64,000 bases of DNA from WLXB01 sp040221475 (GCA_040221475.1 JAVKEJ010000053.1:1-64000), one strand, 5' to 3'; positions 35,623-45,628 are shown, numbered from the stretch's first letter. Translations and numbers: made by a program. Notes: generated by a model from the sequence alone, not told the origin.

Positions 35623-38600
35623 ATGGCTGACCCAACAAATGAGCCCCTAGATCTCGACGAAGGCCAAGATCTAGATGCTATTGACCGCCCATTAGGCGAC
35701 GGAGCCAGCACAAACCCTCAGGATCCCAACACCCTGAGCGTCATTCATAAAGGCGGGGATGAAGGCTATCAGGGTGAGGCGACCGGAGGTGATCCGGTCC
35801 CAACTGATGATATTGACGATTTGCAAATTGAGAATATTGAGTCGCAAAATGCACCAGACCAGTTGGATGAGATTGATCCGTTAACAAATCAAGGCGGTCA
35901 GCAGGGCGGTGGTAATGCAGGGGATACGGGTAACACGGGAGGGAGGGCCACAACGCAATCCCGCACCCAAGTGCCTGAAGAGACACCGCCAGCACCAGAT
36001 GAGCCCGGTGACAACAGAATGGGCCGCACGACCGTTGGTGACTTTGAAACCTTTGGGGGCGCTATCGGCGATGGCGTGGCGGAGGATGGCGAATCCACCA
36101 TTGAAGAACAGTTAGACGCGATTGAAGATGAGGCCGAGGAAGAAACTGAAGAAACAGACGAGACTGTTGAAACGGTCGATGACCCTGCGGATGGGGACCC
36201 CGATGATGGCGGCGACGCGCCAGAAGTAGCGGCAGCCGTGACAGAACCTGACACCGCTGTAGAGCCTCCAGTGGACCCAACACCCGACCCAACACCCGAC
36301 CCCACGCCAGACCCAACTCCAGATTTCACGCCAGATCCGACACCAGACCCAGACCCAGAAGCGCCGGTTGTGGAGGAGGATCCTGAGCCCCCGGTCGAAG
36401 ATGAAGTTGTTGTGCCTGTTGCGCCAGACCCGGAACCAGCGCCTGAACCAGATGAACCAAGGGTGAGTGCGGCGGATACATCCGGCGATGAGGACTCACC
36501 AATCCCCCTGTCTATTGATCTTGCTCAGAGCAATGACCCTGCGGTGTCTATTTCGGGCGTGACCTTCTCTGGTGTTCCAGAGGGAGCGACTTTGTCCGCT
36601 GGCGTTGAAAATGAAGACGGCAGTTGGACTGTCTCGGCGGCACAATTGAGCGGCTTGACGATCACGCCACCTGAAAACTCGAATGATGATTTTACTATCT
36701 TAGCGGCTGTGGCTACGGCCAATAGCGCAACGGGCGTCGACACTGTCGTCAATGCTAACGTTTTCGTTTCCGTGACAGGTGTGGCTGACACGCCTGTAAT
36801 CGAATTGGGTGTGGCTCAAGGTGATGAAGACACAGCCATAAATCTATCCGTCAACATCACATTACCTGACAACGATGGCTCAGAGACTCTTTTTGTAACC
36901 ATTAGCAATGTGCCTGAAGGCGCGACTTTGTCCGCTGGTGTAGATAATGAAGATGGCACCTGGACCCTTTCTCCCGCCGACATTTCCGGTCTCACGATCA
37001 CGCCGCCTGAGCATTTTAGCGGAACGCTAAATCTAGAGGTTGAAGCCGTGTCGCAGGAAGATGACGGTGATATTGCTGAGACATCAGTTGTATTGCCCGT
37101 TGTTGTGGCTGCCGTCGCCGACGCCCCCGAGGCAGAGGTTCAGTCAAATTCAGGCGATGAAGATGAATTTATCCCTCTTGAGATTGAAGCTGAACTGGTT
37201 GACGCAGATGGGTCTGAGTCTCTTTCCTTTACGATCTCTGACATTCCTGAAGGGGCAACGCTTACCAATGATCTTGGCGAAACGTTTGAGGGCTTTGAAA
37301 CGCTAGAGCTTGCACCAGAGCAGATCGTTGGCTTGCAAATTAAGGGGCCTGAGCATTTCAGTGGTGAAATCGAGCTCACCGTGACAGTGACCTCAACTGA
37401 AGCTTCCGGTGAAACAGCTGAGACCGTTCAATCGGTGGTTATTGAAGTCGCGCCTGTGGTTGATACGCCAGAACTTTCTGTTCAGGCGGCTGAAGGTCAG
37501 GAAGACGCGTTTATTGCCCTCGATATCAGTGCTGCATTTGCAGACCAGGATGGATCAGAGTTTTCCTACATCATAATCTCTGAAATTCCTGACGGTGCTG
37601 TTCTAACAAACACGGCGGGTGACACATTTAGCGGGGATAACAGTTATGAGTTGACACCCGATCAACTCATTGGCCTCAGCATTAAAGCGCCAGAGCACAG
37701 CAGTGATGACTTTGAGCTTGAAATCGAAGCTGTTTCTGAAGAAGACAGTGGCGACACCGATTCCGTCTCAGCGACTTTACTGGTTGAAGTGCACGCGGTT
37801 GCGGATGCGCCTGATTTAATCGTTGGTGCCGAAGCGACGGCCCAAGTACAGAACGCCACTGAAAGTCAGCAAACAGCATCGGACGGAGATGATGAGCTTT
37901 CCGGTGATGGCGGCGATAATATCATCGGGGGTGATGCAGGCAATGACGTCATCTATGGCGATCAACAGAATTTTGTGTCGGTGGTATCGTTAGATATCAG
38001 CGCAGCTCTCATAGACTCTGATGAGTCAGAAACATTGACCGTATCTCTTGAAGGTATTCCGTCGGGGGCTACCTTGTCGCTGGGAACGTTGCAAGATGAT
38101 GGCCGTTGGGAACTGAGCCAAGACGATTTAGATGCGATTGCAGGGGATGGTCTGTCTCTAACCCTGACAGGTGATGTGGCTGACTTTGAAATTGATGTGA
38201 CCGCAATCGCCACAGACCAAGACCCCGAAACAGGTGTGGAAACTCAGTCTACGAAGACGGCCACGGTGAACGTCACTGTGGATCGCGAAGCGGCTGTTGG
38301 TGACGATGTTTTAAGCGGCGGTGACGGGGATGACGAACTCCATGGCATGGGCGGTAATGACCGCTTAGAAGGTGGTGAAGGTAGTGACACCCTTCATGGC
38401 GACGATGGTGATGATGTTCTCATTGGCGATGAAGGCACTGGTAGCGGCACACCTGACGTTGTTGAACATGATTGGTCACATAGCGATCCGTTCCCAGATC
38501 TGACGGAACGTCGCTCTGTTGATCCAGATGAAGTGAATGGTTTAGACCCGCGGTCAAACTTTACGCTTGCGGCCGACCATCAAGTCACTCTGACCTTCTT

Positions 38601-41600
38601 AAACGAAGGTGCGGGCTATAAGAATTCGTTGGGTTACTACAAGATTGGACCGGACGGTGAAATCACCGACGTTCAAATGGCGTTTGAGAACGCATCAAAG
38701 CAGGGCTCTGGTGGCAGTCTTATCTCCAATGAATCCTCAGTCACGCTCGATCTTGAGGCCGGAGAGACATTTGCTCTGTTTATTGTCGCAAATGGTTACA
38801 GCCATAATAATTTCAGCAACTTTAATGATGGCCATTTTGAATTCCGCGATGGTGATGCGGGCGCAACCGTTAACAGTACCAATCCAAATCTTGTCTGGGT
38901 CGACACTGCTGGAGGTGTGACAGACGTTAAAGGGTCCGTGTTCCATACGGCGGGAACGGATTCAAGCGTTCCGCTAAATTATGACGGCAAGCAGCACGTT
39001 GTCTCTGGTTATGACTCTGAAACCGGCGGCATGATCATCGGGTTCGAAGATCTCAATAACGGCGGTGACAAAGACTACAACGACCTCGTCGTCCGCGTTG
39101 ATATCGATCCCGTGGTCAACGACTTTGCAGGAAACAGCGATACGTTGTTCGGCGGTGCCGGCAACGACCAGCTGTACGGCAACCAGGGTGACGATAGACT
39201 TGAAGGTGGTGCCGGTAATGACGTGCTTGACGGTGGTGCAGGGTCTGACATCGTTGACGGTGGAGACGGCGACGACTCTGGCATCTTTACCCTAGGTGAA
39301 GCCTCCGGAACGGATGTTTACACAGGGGGGGCAGGTCAGGATGATTTGACCGTTCGCGTGTCAGCCGAAGACCTTCGCAACCCTGATATCGTGGCCGACC
39401 TCCAAGCGCTGCGGGATGCTATTGAAAGCGGTAATACAGAACCACAAACGTTTACGAACCTAAACCTCACAGTCGAGAGTTGGGAAGGCATTTCTATCGT
39501 CGATATGGACGGCAACGCCGTGGATATCGATGTCGAGGGTGCCAGCATAGATGTCTCTGCGGTTGAAGGGGCTGAAGATTCCAGTATTCCGCTTGATATC
39601 GGTATTGGTCTGCGTGACGCAGATGGTTCTGAACAGATCACAGATATTGTAATTTCCGGTGTTCCCTCTGGCGCTACGCTCTCCGCTGGCACGCTGAATA
39701 GCGATGGAACATGGACCCTTGATGTTGCGGAAGTTGATGGTCTTTCTATTACCCCGCCAGAGGGCAGCAGCGATGACTTTGAGCTCTCTGTTTCTGTCAC
39801 TGTTGAAGAAACAACAACCGGTGAAACCTTAACCACAGTCGAAAGCCTGCCTGTCTCAGTCACAGGTGTTGCAGATGGTGTACAGGGCGGCGGCGCGGCA
39901 ACCGATGGTCAAAGTACGATTACCATTCAGGTGAGCGGTGATCACTACCTGGGGTCTCCCAACGCTCAGATTGTCATTGATGGCCAAGATATGGGGACCT
40001 TTACGGTCACGGCGGACCGCGCGCAGGGCGAAAACCAGCAAATTACATTGACGGGCGATTTTGGACCAGAGGGTCCGGGGTCTGTCGAAGTGAAATTCAC
40101 CAATGATGCGTATAAGGCAGGCGTGGGTGACCGGAATCTGATCGTTGAATTCGTTGAGGTCAATGGCACCCGCTATGAGGCCGGTGGCCCAGGCGTCGTA
40201 TACGATAAGAACAGTGGAGCAGATATCGCTGGGCAGGAAGTCATGCCATGGGCCGGTAAGCTGGTCTTCAATACGGAAGATAATGGTGGTCCTGGTGTGC
40301 CGTCTGGGGTTGAAGACACATTTATTGCGCTCAATCAGTCCATTGTTCTCGATGACAATGATGGATCTGAAACCATTGTCGGCATTGAAATATCAGGTCT
40401 TCCCGATGGGGCGGTGCTGTCTCACGGTGAGAATATTGGCGGCGGAACCTGGCGCGTTGATCCGGATGACTTTGCCAACGTGCAGGTGCGGCCCCCGGAA
40501 AACAGTGATGGCGACTTGTCATTGACGGTTCACGTGACAACAGAAGAGCAAGACAGTGGTGATCAGAATACATCGTCCTTTGCTGTTAATGTTGCGGTCG
40601 CCGCTGTTGCTGACGCACCTAGTCTTACGGTGTCAGCCTCAGAAGGCACAGCCGGAGAGAGTATTGCGCTTAATATTGGGGCGTCACTCATAGATGCAGA
40701 TGGGTCTGAGTCTCTATCTGTTACGGTGTCTGGCCTTCCAGAGGGCGCTCAACTGTCTGCTGGAACTGCCAATAGCAATGGCAGTTGGACGCTTACTTCG
40801 CAAGACCTGCAAGGGCTGTCAGTCACAGTGCCGGATGACTTTGATGGGGCTTTGAATCTGACGGTTACAGCGCGGTCAACTGAGACAACGGGAGATCAAG
40901 CGACAACATCTGCTGACATCTCTGTCACAGTCCTCCCCGCCGTAGTGGATGATACAGAAGGTCAGGAAGGTAGCGACATTGGTGGCGGTGAAGACAGCAC
41001 AATCACAATCCAAATCAGTGGCGACCATTACTTGGGAGCTCCGAAAGCTCAGATCACCATTGATGGCCAAGATATGGGCACGTTCACGATCACCGCAGAC
41101 CGTGAACAAGGTGAAACAGAGCTGATTAACCTGACCGGTGATTTTGGGGCCGATGGTCCGCAGTCGGTCGAAGTTCGATTTACAAATGATGCCTACAAAG
41201 AAGGCGTTGACGACCGGAATCTCATTGTAGATTTCATTGAAGTTAATGGCACCCGTTACGAGGCGGAAGGCCCTGGTGTTGTTTACGATAAGAACAGCGG
41301 TGCAGACATTCCAGGGCAGGAGGTTATGCCGTGGGCCGGAGCATTGATTTTTGATACTGCCGATAATGGCGGCCCAAGCGCGTTATCTGATTTGGATGAA
41401 GCCGCTGCCAGCCTTGTTGGGGACGAAGACGAGGATGAAGAAAATTTAGAAGATAAAGATGGTCTTGAGGACGGCGAAGAAGATGCCGACGAAGAGTCTG
41501 AGGACGATGAAGACGACTCTGACGCGGAAGAGAACGAAGATGCCGACGAAGAGTCTGAGGACGATGAAGACGACTCTGACGCGGAAGAGGACGAAGATGC

Positions 41601-42504
41601 CGACGAAGAGTCTGAGGACGATGAAGGCGACTCTGACGCGGAAGAGGGCGAAGATGCCGACGAAGAGTCTGATGACGATGAAGACGACTCTGACGCGGAA
41701 GAGGGCGGAGATGCCGATGAGGAGTCTGAGGACGATGAAGACTCAGAAGATGATCTGGATGGAAGAGATGGAGATGAGTCAATCATTGCCCGTGGTGCCC
41801 GCGTTGGCCTGACTTCTGATGATGGCGAGGAAGGTGACTCACAGTCTGAAGACGAAGACTCAAGTGAAGAGGGAGTCTCAGCGCCGGAGGACGAAAATGA
41901 GGAAGACGAACGCGACTCAGAGGAGCTCACTTCAGACGAACCAGACTCAGAAGACTCTGGTGAAAATGAGGAAGACGACGATGACGATCTTGAGCTTTCT
42001 GAGAATGATGATTCTAACGAGTCGGAAACCGGGTCAGGCGATGGTGAGGAAGAAAATGAGGATGGAGACAACGCCGAATCAGAGTCTGGCAGTAGCGGCT
42101 CTGATGTAGGCGAAGACGAATCATCTGATTCCTTAGTCGAAGATGATGAGGGAGAGGATGATGAATCTACTGGTGACGTATCAGCGAACGAGGACGGCGA
42201 GTCCGCGGACGAACAACAGGACGATGATCAGGATGAAGATCAAGATCGCACCGTCTTTGATCTCATCGCTATGGAGGAGGATTCTGGTGACTCAAATAAT
42301 GACGAGAACCCTGACTCTCTGGATGAAGATGAGACAACCGACTTTGAAGCTGAAGAGTCTAGCGACTGGATGGATGCAATTGAAGATCAAGGTGAGAGTG
42401 AAGATGATGGTACTGATTTGTTCGAAGATGGCGGGGCCGACGCGCCTCTCATAGACGACACACCCGATAGTCCGTATGACGATAATTCAGGGTCAGTCAT
42501 CTAG
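35623..42504 (+). CDS. giant RTX adhesin-like protein with Ig-like repeats, DUF4114, two CBM60-like modules and acidic tail
   Basis: A 2293-residue, very acidic protein without a Sec signal, as expected for a type I secretion substrate. Order: acidic linker; PTPDPTPD repeats (about 218-246); four ~110-residue Ig/cadherin-like repeats with GDEDxxIPL entries (from about 288, 400, 511, 625); RTX nonapeptides (754-783); another repeat; RTX (893-940); a DUF4114 domain (about 972-1163, with DKDYNDLVVRV); RTX (1170-1245); more Ig-like repeats; and two near-identical CBM60-like modules (about 1430-1555 and 1790-1915, with FTNDAYK and DRNL). A 370-residue Asp/Glu/Ser tail ends SGSVI. RTX repeats bind calcium outside the cell. 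It is probably a surface adhesin with carbohydrate affinity, exported by the three preceding gene products. A typical RTX C-terminal secretion signal is not obvious. Confidence 0.9.
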   Translation: MADPTNEPLDLDEGQDLDAIDRPLGDGASTNPQDPNTLSVIHKGGDEGYQGEATGGDPVPTDDIDDLQIENIESQNAPDQLDEIDPLTNQGGQQGGGNAGDTGNTGGRATTQSRTQVPEETPPAPDEPGDNRMGRTTVGDFETFGGAIGDGVAEDGESTIEEQLDAIEDEAEEETEETDETVETVDDPADGDPDDGGDAPEVAAAVTEPDTAVEPPVDPTPDPTPDPTPDPTPDFTPDPTPDPDPEAPVVEEDPEPPVEDEVVVPVAPDPEPAPEPDEPRVSAADTSGDEDSPIPLSIDLAQSNDPAVSISGVTFSGVPEGATLSAGVENEDGSWTVSAAQLSGLTITPPENSNDDFTILAAVATANSATGVDTVVNANVFVSVTGVADTPVIELGVAQGDEDTAINLSVNITLPDNDGSETLFVTISNVPEGATLSAGVDNEDGTWTLSPADISGLTITPPEHFSGTLNLEVEAVSQEDDGDIAETSVVLPVVVAAVADAPEAEVQSNSGDEDEFIPLEIEAELVDADGSESLSFTISDIPEGATLTNDLGETFEGFETLELAPEQIVGLQIKGPEHFSGEIELTVTVTSTEASGETAETVQSVVIEVAPVVDTPELSVQAAEGQEDAFIALDISAAFADQDGSEFSYIIISEIPDGAVLTNTAGDTFSGDNSYELTPDQLIGLSIKAPEHSSDDFELEIEAVSEEDSGDTDSVSATLLVEVHAVADAPDLIVGAEATAQVQNATESQQTASDGDDELSGDGGDNIIGGDAGNDVIYGDQQNFVSVVSLDISAALIDSDESETLTVSLEGIPSGATLSLGTLQDDGRWELSQDDLDAIAGDGLSLTLTGDVADFEIDVTAIATDQDPETGVETQSTKTATVNVTVDREAAVGDDVLSGGDGDDELHGMGGNDRLEGGEGSDTLHGDDGDDVLIGDEGTGSGTPDVVEHDWSHSDPFPDLTERRSVDPDEVNGLDPRSNFTLAADHQVTLTFLNEGAGYKNSLGYYKIGPDGEITDVQMAFENASKQGSGGSLISNESSVTLDLEAGETFALFIVANGYSHNNFSNFNDGHFEFRDGDAGATVNSTNPNLVWVDTAGGVTDVKGSVFHTAGTDSSVPLNYDGKQHVVSGYDSETGGMIIGFEDLNNGGDKDYNDLVVRVDIDPVVNDFAGNSDTLFGGAGNDQLYGNQGDDRLEGGAGNDVLDGGAGSDIVDGGDGDDSGIFTLGEASGTDVYTGGAGQDDLTVRVSAEDLRNPDIVADLQALRDAIESGNTEPQTFTNLNLTVESWEGISIVDMDGNAVDIDVEGASIDVSAVEGAEDSSIPLDIGIGLRDADGSEQITDIVISGVPSGATLSAGTLNSDGTWTLDVAEVDGLSITPPEGSSDDFELSVSVTVEETTTGETLTTVESLPVSVTGVADGVQGGGAATDGQSTITIQVSGDHYLGSPNAQIVIDGQDMGTFTVTADRAQGENQQITLTGDFGPEGPGSVEVKFTNDAYKAGVGDRNLIVEFVEVNGTRYEAGGPGVVYDKNSGADIAGQEVMPWAGKLVFNTEDNGGPGVPSGVEDTFIALNQSIVLDDNDGSETIVGIEISGLPDGAVLSHGENIGGGTWRVDPDDFANVQVRPPENSDGDLSLTVHVTTEEQDSGDQNTSSFAVNVAVAAVADAPSLTVSASEGTAGESIALNIGASLIDADGSESLSVTVSGLPEGAQLSAGTANSNGSWTLTSQDLQGLSVTVPDDFDGALNLTVTARSTETTGDQATTSADISVTVLPAVVDDTEGQEGSDIGGGEDSTITIQISGDHYLGAPKAQITIDGQDMGTFTITADREQGETELINLTGDFGADGPQSVEVRFTNDAYKEGVDDRNLIVDFIEVNGTRYEAEGPGVVYDKNSGADIPGQEVMPWAGALIFDTADNGGPSALSDLDEAAASLVGDEDEDEENLEDKDGLEDGEEDADEESEDDEDDSDAEENEDADEESEDDEDDSDAEEDEDADEESEDDEGDSDAEEGEDADEESDDDEDDSDAEEGGDADEESEDDEDSEDDLDGRDGDESIIARGARVGLTSDDGEEGDSQSEDEDSSEEGVSAPEDENEEDERDSEELTSDEPDSEDSGENEEDDDDDLELSENDDSNESETGSGDGEEENEDGDNAESESGSSGSDVGEDESSDSLVEDDEGEDDESTGDVSANEDGESADEQQDDDQDEDQDRTVFDLIAMEEDSGDSNNDENPDSLDEDETTDFEAEESSDWMDAIEDQGESEDDGTDLFEDGGADAPLIDDTPDSPYDDNSGSVI
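41482..41750 (+). repeat. 57-bp in-frame tandem repeat coding the acidic tail
   Basis: Units start at 41482, 41539, 41596, 41653 and 41710 (last partial). Each encodes 19 residues of the form DADEESEDDEDDSDAEE plus two variable positions. Near-identity at DNA level suggests recent expansion, so copy number may vary between strains. Confidence 0.92.
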
Positions 42505-42591
42505 GTTTCGATGCTTGTCAGATTGAGATGGAATTGGTGTAAGCTCATATTGAATTCAGGCCAAGGCAACTCTCACCAGACTGACACATGA

Positions 42592-44166
42592 ATGGCGTTA
42601 AGCGTAAATCATCCCAGCCTCTATTTTTTGGCCCTTGAGTCGCCGAATTTCGAGCACAACCGAGATATCCGTGAGGCTCTTGGGAGCGTGCTGAGAGAGT
42701 CTGCGCTTCCGGCAAGAAAGACAGAACACTTTTTGCTATGCGTATCAGAAATATATACCAATCTTGTCAAACACGCGGGGGAGTCCTGTCGCTCCGTCTC
42801 TATTGAACTCTTTGAGGAAGGTGGGGGACTGAGTTGTCATATTACCGATGACGCAGAGCCGTTCACCGGATTTGCAGCGGAACGCGCGCTTTCTCTCGAA
42901 CGGGCGGTGGAGGACGGTGGTCAGGTGGCTGGCATGGGTCTTGGGCTGATAGCCCGCTTGTTTCCAGACCATGATTATACATCTCGCAAAACTGACGAAG
43001 ATCACTTGAACCGCTTTGTCATGCGATATCCTCCGCGTCCATCTTTGTTCGCGCGTCCAAAAGTCATGATCGTGGAAGATGAGATCAGTCACCGTGTTTT
43101 AATTCGAACTGTATTAGAAGATCATTATCAGGTCAGCAGTTTCACCAATGCAGAAGCGGCGTTGGCTGCGGTGTCAGAGTTAAATCCCGATCTCATACTA
43201 TCTGATCTGTCTTTGCCTGGCGTGGATGGCTTGTCATTTCGTCGTGAACTGATGAGGGATGAGGAGCTGGATGCGATCTCTTTTGTCTTTCTAACTGGCG
43301 TTGAGGACCAGCATATTGAAAGCGAAGCAGGCGCATTGGGCATAGATGACTTTCTCAACAAGCCCATTAATCTGCTACGGCTTAAAACAGTGGTGGACCG
43401 GATCACCATACGCCGCAGAAAATTGCTCGATCGCGTGGTTTCGCGGTTCTCTCGTAAGATCACTGAGACAGCAGCTCCCTACGTGCCGCCAAAACTGGCA
43501 TCCTTTAACACGGCACTCTACGCTTTTACGCCGGAAGTCGGAGGTGGAGATATTGTTGTTTCTGAGAGATTGGGAGCTTACCAGGCCGTTATGGTCGCTG
43601 ATGTTATGGGGCATGGTGTGCAGGCAAAGCTTTACGCTTTAACGCTTATCAGTCATTTTCGAACGGCGTGCAAACTGTTCAATGGTGAAGAGTTGCAAGC
43701 TGCAAAGGCGCTCATCTCTGAGGTTTCACAGAGTTTTTCGTCTGACTCAACTTTGGCGGATATCGTTGCGACAGGTGTGATTGCCGTTGTGGGAGATCAC
43801 GGAGATATTCAATTGGCCTCAGCCGGACACCCCATGCCGGCGCTTATTGCTGAAAGCCGCAATCGGCTCATTGCTGTAGGGGGGCCGCTTCTTGGGCTTC
43901 CGGTGCGCGATGAGTTCGAGCAGGTTGACCTTATCTTGTCTCAGGGAGAATCTCTGTTGCTTTATACAGATGGCTTGTACGAAGTTGGGCAGTCAACTGA
44001 CCAACGGGAGGCAGCGGCACAGTCGCTAATATTTGCGCTTGGGGGGCTTTTCGGGAAAAGCTGTGATGCCGTTAAGAGAAAGTTATCCGCTGTTCACCGC
44101 CAGATGTTTTCTGATGGGGCTGGAGATGATGCGACGTTAGTTGTTTTGCAGCGCGAGGATGCTTAG
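42592..44166 (+). CDS. SypE-like partner-switch protein: RsbW-type kinase, receiver, PP2C phosphatase
   Basis: A 524-residue cytoplasmic regulator with three domains in order. Residues ~10-130 are an anti-sigma-type HATPase kinase (N-box VSEIYTNLVKHA; GMGLGLIARLF). Residues ~150-270 are a receiver with phospho-acceptor near Asp205 (ILSDLSLPGVDG) and Lys in LNKP. Residues ~300-520 are a SpoIIE-type PP2C phosphatase with VGGGDIV, VADVMGHG, LLYTDGLYE and GAGDDATLVV, all metal-site Asp present. The same order is known in SypE of Vibrio fischeri, which phosphorylates and dephosphorylates the STAS protein SypA to control biofilm. The STAS gene lies convergent and overlapping at the 3' end. It follows the giant adhesin by 87 bases. 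Confidence 0.92.
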   Translation: MALSVNHPSLYFLALESPNFEHNRDIREALGSVLRESALPARKTEHFLLCVSEIYTNLVKHAGESCRSVSIELFEEGGGLSCHITDDAEPFTGFAAERALSLERAVEDGGQVAGMGLGLIARLFPDHDYTSRKTDEDHLNRFVMRYPPRPSLFARPKVMIVEDEISHRVLIRTVLEDHYQVSSFTNAEAALAAVSELNPDLILSDLSLPGVDGLSFRRELMRDEELDAISFVFLTGVEDQHIESEAGALGIDDFLNKPINLLRLKTVVDRITIRRRKLLDRVVSRFSRKITETAAPYVPPKLASFNTALYAFTPEVGGGDIVVSERLGAYQAVMVADVMGHGVQAKLYALTLISHFRTACKLFNGEELQAAKALISEVSQSFSSDSTLADIVATGVIAVVGDHGDIQLASAGHPMPALIAESRNRLIAVGGPLLGLPVRDEFEQVDLILSQGESLLLYTDGLYEVGQSTDQREAAAQSLIFALGGLFGKSCDAVKRKLSAVHRQMFSDGAGDDATLVVLQREDA

Positions 44167-44558
44167 TGCTGTGCGCTTCCGGCTTCTGCTTCTATAGCCT
44201 CTAGCATGCTCCGGCGCGCTTCTGTCCCAAGCGACTTAATAAACGAGGGCATGTCAGCGTAAACGCTCATAAAACTATCGACACGCGTGAGTTTAATAAT
44301 TTCAAGCGGCTGACCAGATAGCCCCCAAACAATCAATTTCTGATCAGGGCCTGTGAGCTTTTTAGTCAAAGAGACCAAAAAGCCGACGCCGCTGGAGTCG
44401 GCGAACTTTACGTTAGACATATCAATCGCTAGCGAAGACTCTGAACTCTCAAGGGATTCAAGTACGCTTTTGCGTAATTCTGCCACCTGCGCGGCATCGA
44501 AGTCTCCATTCAAGACCAAGATGTCAATCGGTCCGGCATGTTTTAGTATGTACGACAT
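44163..44558 (-). CDS. STAS domain protein, SypA/anti-sigma-factor-antagonist type
   Basis: A 131-residue single STAS domain, about 25 residues longer at the C-terminus than the minimal fold. The phospho-site motif is FADSSGVGFLVSL; the acceptor would be Ser55 or Ser56, matching the Ser56 site of SypA. It is the expected substrate of the kinase-phosphatase fusion encoded convergently, with a 4-base overlap of the two ends. In the unphosphorylated state such proteins bind a downstream target; the target here could be the adhesin system or something elsewhere. It reads leftward from a shared promoter region with the DUF3034 gene. Confidence 0.92.
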   Translation of the reverse strand: MSYILKHAGPIDILVLNGDFDAAQVAELRKSVLESLESSESSLAIDMSNVKFADSSGVGFLVSLTKKLTGPDQKLIVWGLSGQPLEIIKLTRVDSFMSVYADMPSFIKSLGTEARRSMLEAIEAEAGSAQH

Positions 44559-44712
44559 CTCTTTAGCTTGTTTCCATGCGTCGGGTTAGGTGAGCCTCAG
44601 GCGGTTCTGATAATTGAGCACAAACATGTTTGCATAAGTTCGCGAATCTCAACACTCGGTAGTACAGTATGCCCTTGATGGTTATTAGATATAAGATATT
44701 CAAATATTTTAA

Positions 44713-45627
44713 ATGCCTATGAATTCTACTTACCATAAATGGCTTGCTCTCATAGGCATTTGTTCGGCGCTATTGCTCCCATCACAAGGCTATGGGCAGT
44801 TCTCCAATAGTGGGCAACTGCTTTTTGAGGTTGGTGGTAAGCTGCCCTTGACCCGCGGTATTACAACTTTAGCAGGGGCGGGCGGTGGTGCCTTGACCCC
44901 GTGGGCAACGATATCCGGGAATGAGCTTGATCGTGGAATTGGCGCAACCGGCCACGTCAGCCATGTAGATATCTCTGATTTCTCGCTGACCTCAATCGGT
45001 GCGGCCGTTGGCTTCTACGATACAGTGGAACTGTCTTATAGCCACAACATCTTTGACACCAGAGATGCCGGTGCTCTGCTGGGGCTCGGGCAAGATTTTA
45101 AAATTAAACAAGACGTTGCAGGACTTAAGGTGCGGCTTGTTGGAGATGCGGTCTATGATCAGGACTTATGGCTCCCGCAAATTGCTGCTGGCGTTCAATA
45201 CAAAAGAAACAATCGTGGGAACTTGGTAAAAGAGCTTGGTGCAAACAGTCGTGATGGTGCTGATTTTTATATTTCAGCGACCAAGCTCATCTTTGCCCAA
45301 AGTTTGCTTGTGAATGGAACGCTGCGGCTGACCAAAGCGAATCAAACGGGTCTGCTTGGATTTGGATCTACTGACTCCTCTGGCTATGCAGTACAGCCTG
45401 AGTTTTCCGTTGCTTTTCTGTTGTCGCGTCGTCTTGCGGTCGGCGGGGAGTACCGCTTTAAACCAAATAACTTAGGTTTCGCAAAAGAAGATGATTGGCT
45501 GGACCTGTTTGCGGCTTACGCGATTACAGACAATGTGTCCTTAATTTTGGCCCATACCCGTTTGGGAAGCATTGCAACGTTTGAGAACCAAAATGGTGTG
45601 TACTTTTCTCTGCAAGCGGGGTTCTAA
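44713..45627 (+). CDS. DUF3034 outer-membrane barrel-like protein
   Basis: A 304-residue protein with a Sec signal (hydrophobic to SQGYGQF) and alternating strands to a C-terminal Phe (GVYFSLQAGF), the usual ending of outer-membrane barrels. Internal hallmarks of DUF3034 include FEVGGKLPLTRGITTLAGAGGGALTPWATI and EYRFKPNNLGFA. Function unknown. It heads a plus-strand series with a globin, flavoprotein and iron-sulfur genes, so it may supply a ligand or electron acceptor across the outer membrane; that is inference. The stop is followed after one base by the globin start. Confidence 0.82.
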   Translation: MPMNSTYHKWLALIGICSALLLPSQGYGQFSNSGQLLFEVGGKLPLTRGITTLAGAGGGALTPWATISGNELDRGIGATGHVSHVDISDFSLTSIGAAVGFYDTVELSYSHNIFDTRDAGALLGLGQDFKIKQDVAGLKVRLVGDAVYDQDLWLPQIAAGVQYKRNNRGNLVKELGANSRDGADFYISATKLIFAQSLLVNGTLRLTKANQTGLLGFGSTDSSGYAVQPEFSVAFLLSRRLAVGGEYRFKPNNLGFAKEDDWLDLFAAYAITDNVSLILAHTRLGSIATFENQNGVYFSLQAGF

Positions 45628-45628
45628 C

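Noticed and set aside
41283..42071. Long serine-rich open frame on the minus strand
   Set aside because: It is the antisense of the Asp/Glu-rich in-frame repeats; GAx codons opposite give Ser codons and remove stops. No ribosome site or family.
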